The notes under the pieces were generated by a model. The model was not told the DNA's origin, searched no databases, and saw only the letters and a list, made by a program, of their open reading frames with translations. The position numbers were made by a program, and so were the translations under genes. DNA of 64,000 nt from Alphaproteobacteria bacterium (GTDB lineage: Bacteria; Pseudomonadota; Alphaproteobacteria; Micropepsales; Micropepsaceae), in NCBI GenBank assembly GCA_016124635.1, contig WGNJ01000012.1, forward strand, positions 62,001-126,000, given 5' to 3'. This document shows, in pieces, positions 59,401 through 64,000 of this stretch (the stretch's first letter is position 1; every line of letters starts with the position of its first letter).

Positions 59401-59546
59401 TGAGCGAGGATTTGAAAACACCGATGCAGCCGCCGAACGAAGTCGAAGATGTGAACCGGCTCGAAGGTTCATACCGCCGCATCATGTGTCTGCTGCAGAA
59501 CGACTCTAAGTCGGTTGGTTGCGCGCCGTCGCCGCAGGCGGAATAG
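56478..59546 (+). CDS. Large multi-pass membrane protein with C-terminal patatin-like lipase
   Basis: The 1022-residue protein has a polar N-terminus of about 70 residues and then a membrane region of about ten to twelve helices (roughly 75-500). A patatin-type phospholipase domain follows from about 545 to 880. Its catalytic elements are the oxyanion glycine stretch EGGGIRA (553-559), the nucleophile Ser591 in SGGSVG, and Asp793 in VDGGYFENSG, so the Ser-Asp dyad is intact. The C-terminal 140 residues are helical, with two C-x-x-C pairs nearby (CNPC near 856). Patatin domains are usually soluble and 300-400 residues long; coupling to such a large membrane domain is unusual. The substrate is unknown. 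Confidence 0.82.
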   Translation: MSEEQAPREDTDVTPDAIVPDGPHSEWPRVYPWPQVVARYRSQEARSEEGANDEGYRDRTLLASPRTMGAASHIFILARLQLMVTAVVGAVLLDFLIAGSMREALRYSVVDAPWQFPAIVIALLLACAAVRFSTEAMIELVSPDLYDARGNISRLAHLLPRVLALFVGCAAGYPLLKLAADTDIEALGSLDNRIFAAVFGAVFIAVGLLVAIVGRGPHIGSRTALMRRSSFLLRATLALLPLAAVIALAGTLWGLFPGDEPSRYLGIPHGALDRYLALDTEHVFIQAAIEALAIFLTAIVTRLAFNVIIYLIAPTAMSSPGLIGAVAAWIPRLAAAAIGFVLTVRVIALYGAPSLSETSGYWLLAIALGYSIVGLIAALIDGSFGVVTDSSTIFQRTGSRWLMGAERMAALDPSWRRFFALLVIGAIAIFFVFYDVSKVNYAQSIGPIAIVLLWAFAAIALFFPFAYMSHATKMPLLLIILVAAVSFAGFDINDNHQLRGAGTAIPTVEEAIAASAQAAPTYYRETVDIGDWLASRRDWQQYEHYPIFLVATEGGGIRAAYFTASVLAAFQEKCPAFAQHVLAISSVSGGSVGAAVFAAEAADQLSNVRGVGCNLGAIETGVLVDRARSVLATDLLSPLLGAALFPDALQRILPFPVERFDRARALEYALEDAWRRDTPPCRTCDPGRMSTKVAALYPREDVRRPVPHLFLNTTEAGTGLSKPFATWDIGELSLPDRRRSKRETNALPVPRLVPLQDRIAVDNVPLSAAAFVSARFPYLTPAARVGDAGHYVDGGYFENSGTWLVGGVAQNLIGQRLNYRNEKNKELERAVRNSVIVAIVIRSAPCNPCGPQGTDVTGEDLDATFNEALSPVRALLNARDKRAEYSINDLGAMTSLIQRLTARRNRMERGTEPAAALEEPEATAAERAPRASECANTICAVTVTFHNKSTAEVPLSWVLSSRARQAMDQAVDQILSEDLKTPMQPPNEVEDVNRLEGSYRRIMCLLQNDSKSVGCAPSPQAE

Positions 59547-59549
59547 GCG

Positions 59550-59867
59550 TTAGTCGTCCGTGAATTGATAGACGTCCGCAGTGCACATATCGACGTTCTT
59601 CTTTTCCACCTGATGGCCGTCGTCGAACGTCGCGCGCAAATCGTAGAGACAATCGCTGGTGTCGAGCTCGACCTCTTTCACCTTGCCGACGCCGAGCGCC
59701 GTCTTGCCGAGCATGTCGGCATCCCACTCTTTCGCGGCGGGCTTCTTCGCCTGCAGTGAAACCATCGCGTAGTGTGTTGGATTGAAGACCTTAATGGTCT
59801 TGGCTTCGGCGATGCCACCGGATGCAGCAAGCATTGCGACGCATAAGAGCCAAAACTTCGAGCGCAT
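59550..59867 (-). CDS. Small exported hypothetical protein
   Basis: The 105-residue product starts at ATG59867 with a signal peptide (FWLLCVAMLAASGGIAEA). The mature part has an N-terminal strand pattern (KTIKVFNPTHYAMVSLQA), a central D-x-L-G-K-x-x-L-G segment and two cysteines in D-C-L-Y-D-L-R-A-x-F-D-D-G-H and D-M-C. This arrangement recurs in small alphaproteobacterial exported proteins of unknown role. The long frame extending upstream is noncoding. It is convergent with the patatin gene, and its stop lies three bases away. Confidence 0.65.
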   Translation of the reverse strand: MRSKFWLLCVAMLAASGGIAEAKTIKVFNPTHYAMVSLQAKKPAAKEWDADMLGKTALGVGKVKEVELDTSDCLYDLRATFDDGHQVEKKNVDMCTADVYQFTDD

Positions 59868-60107
59868 GGTTTCGTCCGTCTCGCGATAAGAGCGTAATCG
59901 ATCGTTCAGCCTTTGAACAACAAGCCCAATATTCAGGGCGAAATTGCGGCGTGTGAGCGTGGGACCGGGAGCGGCAGGTTCCAGCCGTGGCGGGTATTTT
60001 GCGCACCAAGACTTTGACAAACAAGGACTTCCCTGAAACCACCGATTTACCAACCTGAGCCTATCGTCAAGCCGAATACCCCGTCTCGCGATCCAAGGGT
60101 TTGACGA

Positions 60108-62120
60108 ATGCCGCAGCGCCAAAGGCTCACTGAGAGAGGGTTCGGCGCGCGCTATGCTCTGCTCGGGACATCTGTTGCCTTCTGCTTGGCGATCGTCGCG
60201 CCCGCGCGCGCGGAAGACGACGTCGATCCGTTCTCGCTCTCGCCGGAACAGCTCTTCGACGCGACGGTGATGTCCGTTTCGAAAAAGGATGAGACCGTCG
60301 CGACCTCGCCGGCCGCGGTCTTCGTGTTGACGAACGAAGACATCAAGCGCTCCGGCGCGACCTCGATACCCGAAGCGTTGCGTCTCGTGCCTGGCGTTCA
60401 GGTGGCGCGCACGGGCAACGCGGGTTGGGCGATCAGCGTTCGCGGCTTCAACAATGGCCTCGCCAACAAGCTGCTCGTACTCATCGACGGCCGGGAGGTG
60501 TACGACGCGCTCTTCTCAGGCGTCTATTGGGACATCCAAGACACGCCCCTTGCCGACGTTGAACGCATCGAAGTTATTCGCGGGCCCGGCGCCAGTCTTT
60601 GGGGCGCGAACGCCGTCAACGGCGTCATCAACGTCATCACCAAGTCGGCGGCATCGACGCAAGGTACGCTGCTCAGCGTCACCGCTGGCAACGAAGAACG
60701 CGATATCGTCACGGGGCGTTTTGGCGCCAAAACCGACAACGTGTCTTGGCGTCTCTATGCCAAATACTTCGATCGCGACGCGCAAGAAACGTCGCAAGGA
60801 ACCGGCGCACACGACGATTGGCACGCGTTGCGAGGCGGCTTTCGCGCCGATTGGGACGAAGACAGCAGCGGCAACCGCTTCACGCTGCAAGGCGACGTCT
60901 ACTCGAGCGACACGGCCGGGATTCGCTCCGTTCCGGAGCTGACGCCGCCTTACGCGGTAACGATACAAGACGACATCTCGGCGCGCGGGGGCAACGTGTT
61001 GGCCCGCTGGACGCGGGATTTGGACGAGGGAGCGAGCTTGAGCGTTCAAGCTTACGTCGACCTGCTCTCGCGCGAGCAATTCTCGCTCGACAACGATCGC
61101 AGCGTCTTCGACATCGAGGCGCAATACAATCTCCCCTCGCTGGGCGCTCACGAGATCATCACCGGCCTGCACTATCGCTATTCGCGGGAAGAGTTGACGG
61201 CAAGCCCGATCATCACCTTCACGAACTCGACGCGCGACGACCAGCTCATCAGCGGATTCATCCAGGACAAGATCACGCTCGAACCGAAGCGTTGGTTTCT
61301 CACTCTCGGCTCCAAGTTCGAGCACAACGATTATTCCGGCTTCGAGATGCAGCCCTCGGCCCGGCTGCAGTGGCAAGGGGACGGACAAATGGCCTGGGGC
61401 GCCGTCTCGCGGGCTGTGCGCACGCCGAGCATGCTCGAGCACAATCTGAACGCGGTGACCGGCGTCATCCCGCCGGGCGTTTTCCCTGTGCCGGTTAGTG
61501 TGGAGCTGACGCCAAGTCCGGGCTTCGACAGCGAAGAGCTGATCGCCTACGAACTCGGCTACCGGCGCGAGCTGACGCAAGGCTTGCAAATGGATCTGGC
61601 GGCCTTCTTCAACGACTACGATAAGCTGGCGACCTATACCTTGGCGCCGTCCTTCGTCGACTCGCCGCCGCTGCACCTCGTTCTGCCCATCGTCACCACC
61701 AACGACACGAAGGGTGAAACCTACGGCTTCGAACTCGTGCTCAACTGGCGCGCGGCGGACAATCTCAATCTGTCGGCCGCCTACAGTCTCCTCGAAATCG
61801 ATCTGCACGGGCCGCCCAGCGATCAGGCGATTGCCTCCGAGGCGGGCGAGGGTCAGTCGCCCGAGCAGCAGTTCAACCTGCGTGCGTTGTGGGACGTGAC
61901 CAACAAGCTCGCGTTCGACACGACGCTCTACTACGTCGACGCGTTGCCGTCTCTGGGTATCGACTCCTACTGGCGGTACGATACACGGCTCGGTTGGCAC
62001 GTCGCGGATGGTGTGGAACTGGAGCTGGTCGGACAGGATCTGTTCGATGACGCACACCCTGAATTCGGCGGCACGCAAATTCAGCGCAGCATTTATGCGC
62101 GCATGACGTGGCGCTCATGA
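60108..62120 (+). CDS. TonB-dependent outer-membrane receptor
   Basis: The 670-residue protein has a signal peptide ending near 35 (APARA). The plug domain (about 60-165) has the segment VTNEDIKRSGATSIPEALRLVPGV near 73 and VERIEVIRGPGASLWGANAVNGVINVITK near 145. A 22-strand beta-barrel follows to a C-terminal aromatic-rich strand. It imports a ligand through the outer membrane using TonB energy. No terminal helix for an anti-sigma signalling domain is present. The stop overlaps the start of the YfiR gene (ATGA), so the receptor, YfiR and a PAS sensor are coupled. The ligand is unknown. Confidence 0.9.
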   Translation: MPQRQRLTERGFGARYALLGTSVAFCLAIVAPARAEDDVDPFSLSPEQLFDATVMSVSKKDETVATSPAAVFVLTNEDIKRSGATSIPEALRLVPGVQVARTGNAGWAISVRGFNNGLANKLLVLIDGREVYDALFSGVYWDIQDTPLADVERIEVIRGPGASLWGANAVNGVINVITKSAASTQGTLLSVTAGNEERDIVTGRFGAKTDNVSWRLYAKYFDRDAQETSQGTGAHDDWHALRGGFRADWDEDSSGNRFTLQGDVYSSDTAGIRSVPELTPPYAVTIQDDISARGGNVLARWTRDLDEGASLSVQAYVDLLSREQFSLDNDRSVFDIEAQYNLPSLGAHEIITGLHYRYSREELTASPIITFTNSTRDDQLISGFIQDKITLEPKRWFLTLGSKFEHNDYSGFEMQPSARLQWQGDGQMAWGAVSRAVRTPSMLEHNLNAVTGVIPPGVFPVPVSVELTPSPGFDSEELIAYELGYRRELTQGLQMDLAAFFNDYDKLATYTLAPSFVDSPPLHLVLPIVTTNDTKGETYGFELVLNWRAADNLNLSAAYSLLEIDLHGPPSDQAIASEAGEGQSPEQQFNLRALWDVTNKLAFDTTLYYVDALPSLGIDSYWRYDTRLGWHVADGVELELVGQDLFDDAHPEFGGTQIQRSIYARMTWRS

Positions 62121-62671
62121 GGCACACGGCGCGCATACTGCTGATCGGTGCGTTCGGCGCGATGCTGGCGGCGTGGGCTCATGCCGACGAAAACGTGCAG
62201 CTCATCGAGCAAAAGATCAAAGCCGGCCTGATTTACAACTTCCTCAAATATACGCAGTGGCCGCTGGGTTCCCGGCAAATCACGGGACCGATTGTCGTCT
62301 GTATGCTCGGCGGCGATGCTTTCGACGGGAATCTCCAACCGATTGCCGGACGGACCGTCAACGAGCGTGCGATCGAATTGCACGAAGTGGCGAGCGCTGC
62401 CGAAGCCGCGCCTTGCGCGCTGCTCGTCGTGAATTCCGCGCGCCAATCGGACTGGCCGCAGCTCAAAACCGCGCTCGCCAACCAAAGCATCATGACCGTC
62501 AGCGATTTCGACGGCTTTGCGACTCAAGGTGGGATGATCGAATTCACGCACGAGGACAATCGCGTCGGCGTCACGATCAATGCCGACGCCGTTGCAACGG
62601 CTCATTTGGTGGTCCAGGACCGCCTGTTGAAGCTTGCGAGCGCCGTGCGCTCTGGTGGCAGCGGACCTTAG
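62117..62671 (+). CDS. YfiR-family periplasmic protein
   Basis: The 184-residue protein starts at ATG62117 with a signal peptide (ILLIGAFGAMLAAWAHA). The YfiR/DUF4154 features follow: I-K-A-G-L-I-Y-N-F-L-K-Y-T-Q-W-P near 35-50, C-M-L-G-G-D near 72, A-A-x-C-A-L-L-V-V near 99 and V-S-D-F-D-G-F-A-x-Q-G-G-M-I-E-F near 127-142. In Pseudomonas YfiR inhibits the membrane GGDEF enzyme YfiN. Here it lies between a TonB receptor and a membrane PAS sensor, so it could relay ligand occupancy to that sensor. Confidence 0.88.
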   Translation: MRHTARILLIGAFGAMLAAWAHADENVQLIEQKIKAGLIYNFLKYTQWPLGSRQITGPIVVCMLGGDAFDGNLQPIAGRTVNERAIELHEVASAAEAAPCALLVVNSARQSDWPQLKTALANQSIMTVSDFDGFATQGGMIEFTHEDNRVGVTINADAVATAHLVVQDRLLKLASAVRSGGSGP

Positions 62672-62673
62672 CC

Positions 62674-64000
62674 ATGCGCGCGCCGAACCTGTCCATCCGT
62701 GGCATGCTGCTGCTCACCGTTGGTGGGCTCACGGCGTTGATCGCGTTGTTTGCAGCGTATGACGTCTACGAGAACGGTCGTCGCTTGGTTCGCATCGAAT
62801 CATTGCGTGATGCATCCGTTCTCGGAGACCAAATCTTCGATGCGGTCGACAAGCTCGCGGTCGAACGCGACGTGGCTCTTTCGATGCTGCAGTCGACGGA
62901 CAAGGACGTCATTCAGGACCTTAAGCCCCGCCTTTTGGAGACCCGCAAGGCCGCGGATCTCGCGATGGCGGCCACGGTCGAAGGTCTCAAGCGCTACGCG
63001 TTCGCGGAGCTCGTCGACTTGCGTGATCGATCGCTTAAACGCCTCGCTGCGATTAAGGCGCTGCGTGCTCAGGTCGACCGCGATGCTGGCTTGGCGAAGG
63101 CGGCGCGTGACCACGCATTACCGGGCAAATGGTCCGGCGAGGTATCGGCGCTCATCGCCGACACTGATGGGCTTTGGGTCGCTTTCCTCAAGCACTTTAC
63201 CGACATTGATCCGATCGTTTCGCAGCACCTCCGTATCAAACACCTCCTGCGCGAGATCATCGAATACAGCGGCCGCGAGCGCTCGCAGATCGGTCAGTTG
63301 ATCACCGAAAACGTCGGCCCGACGCCCGCCCAAGTGGCGGCGCTGCTCCGCGGCAAGGGCGCCATCGATCTGAGCTGGCAAATGTCACGCGTAATCGCCG
63401 AACAGAGCGGCCTCTACAAGTCGATAGCGCCTGCCTTCGTCGACGCGCGAAGCCATTACGACACCATGCACGAAATGATCCAGGACATGTTTTACGTGCC
63501 TGGTGCTCGTCACGGCGCGGCCTATCCAATAAGCGTTGCGCTTTGGTTTGAGCTATCGACCGAAGCATCCGACTCGCTCGCCGCGTTGCGCGACGCCACG
63601 ATTCGCGAGGCCCGCAAATACACGGACAATCTGATGGCCGCGTCGCGGGCGTCGATCGTCTTTTGGGCCGCTGTTCTCGCCGCCGCCCTTGCGCTGTGCG
63701 CCTACAGCTTTTGGGTGATCGTCCGCCGCGTCATCAATCCGATCAATCGGATGATCGAAGCCCTGCTTGCCGCGGCCCGCGGAGAAACCGTCCAATTCGA
63801 CGTGGGCGAGGGCCGCGATGACGAGATCGGCAAGCTTGGCGATGTCTTGCACGCTTTCCATACGAATGCCGAAGAGATCAAGACGGCGGCAACGAAATTG
63901 GAACGCAGCGAAAGCAGGCTACGCGCGGTCGTCGATCACACGATTGACGGCATGATCACGATCGACGCGACCGGCGCGATCATTAGCTTCAATCCGGCCT
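62674..64000 (+). CDS. Membrane PAS/HAMP sensor protein (incomplete at window end)
   Basis: The reading frame starts at ATG62674, two bases after the YfiR stop, and is still open at the window end (442 codons). It has a membrane helix at about 11-29, a periplasmic helical sensor domain of about 300 residues rich in L-x-x-L repeats, a second helix near 330-350, a HAMP-like segment (RRVINPINRMIEALLAAARG) and the start of a PAS domain at about 418 (RAVVDHTIDGMITIDATGAI). The output domain lies beyond the window; histidine kinase or GGDEF/EAL are the likely options. The neighbours imply that it receives a signal from YfiR and the TonB receptor. Confidence 0.8.
   Translation, partial: MRAPNLSIRGMLLLTVGGLTALIALFAAYDVYENGRRLVRIESLRDASVLGDQIFDAVDKLAVERDVALSMLQSTDKDVIQDLKPRLLETRKAADLAMAATVEGLKRYAFAELVDLRDRSLKRLAAIKALRAQVDRDAGLAKAARDHALPGKWSGEVSALIADTDGLWVAFLKHFTDIDPIVSQHLRIKHLLREIIEYSGRERSQIGQLITENVGPTPAQVAALLRGKGAIDLSWQMSRVIAEQSGLYKSIAPAFVDARSHYDTMHEMIQDMFYVPGARHGAAYPISVALWFELSTEASDSLAALRDATIREARKYTDNLMAASRASIVFWAAVLAAALALCAYSFWVIVRRVINPINRMIEALLAAARGETVQFDVGEGRDDEIGKLGDVLHAFHTNAEEIKTAATKLERSESRLRAVVDHTIDGMITIDATGAIISFNPA

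Noticed and set aside
1-64000. CRISPR arrays, integrases, plasmid or phage structural genes.
   Set aside because: No regularly spaced repeats, tyrosine or serine recombinase motifs or phage structural genes were seen; the methylase at 10503 is isolated.

Overview
The window is GC-rich and densely coded, and it reads as chromosome from an alphaproteobacterium. The best evidence is the intact rpmH-rnpA-yidD-yidC-engB-argB block on the minus strand (21246-25496), dapD overlapping a HAD pyrimidine 5'-nucleotidase, DUF2336 and DUF1036 proteins, an EcfG-like sigma factor, a small CspA, and GC-rich intergenic palindromes of the kind common in that class. I cannot fix the order or genus. No phage, plasmid or CRISPR region is visible. 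Mobile DNA is limited to an IS30 fragment, dispersed repeats and one candidate island next to a tRNA gene.

Layout. 0.1-5.8 kb: an acyl-CoA catabolic operon (acyl-CoA dehydrogenase, SCP-x-type thiolase, two MaoC halves, SDR, CoA ligase). 5.8-9.9 kb: dapD and a nucleotidase on the minus strand, then a PAS sensor-like protein overlapping a DUF2336 protein. 10-19 kb: an accessory stretch of small genes, including a phage-type DNA methyltransferase, cold-shock protein, CsbD-like protein, EcfG-like sigma factor, fatty acid desaturase and two families of paralogous small proteins, each present twice. 19-20 kb: decayed mobile DNA. 20-25.5 kb: DUF1036 and the rpmH-argB operon. 25.6-36.5 kb: transport, redox and signalling genes (MHS-type transporter, TVP38, flavin disulfide reductase, histidine kinase, Tam, ParA, glucokinase, gamma-glutamyltransferase, P1 peptidase). 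36.5-38.3 kb: a divergent EF-Tu paralog behind a long leader with two short ORFs and two intrinsic terminators. 38.3-39.7 kb: a lipoprotein and tRNA-Arg(ACG). 39.7-45.8 kb: a possible tRNA-linked island with a DUF3800 protein, membrane proteins and a truncated dioxygenase. 45.9-49.5 kb: aldonolactone-oxidase-like flavoprotein with its cytochrome c, and a GlcD-type flavoprotein. 49.7-54.5 kb: GST-like protein, sulfatase with its own formylglycine-generating enzyme, and an MFS protein. 54.7-59.9 kb: a protease-dead HtrA-like protein with a LuxR-type regulator, and a very large membrane-bound patatin lipase. 60.1-64 kb: TonB receptor, YfiR protein and a membrane PAS sensor that runs off the window.

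The strongest candidates for new biology are the leader and EF-Tu paralog (36.5-38.3 kb), where a short arginine-rich ORF is followed by two mutually exclusive hairpins and a terminator, and the HtrA-like protein that has lost all three catalytic residues but stays translationally coupled to a regulator. The TonB-YfiR-PAS cassette, the exported sulfatase/FGE pair, the duplicated small-protein families and a diverged 240-280 bp repeat found at 19.4 and 45.6 kb are also worth a look. All functions are inferred from sequence motifs read by eye; no database search was run.
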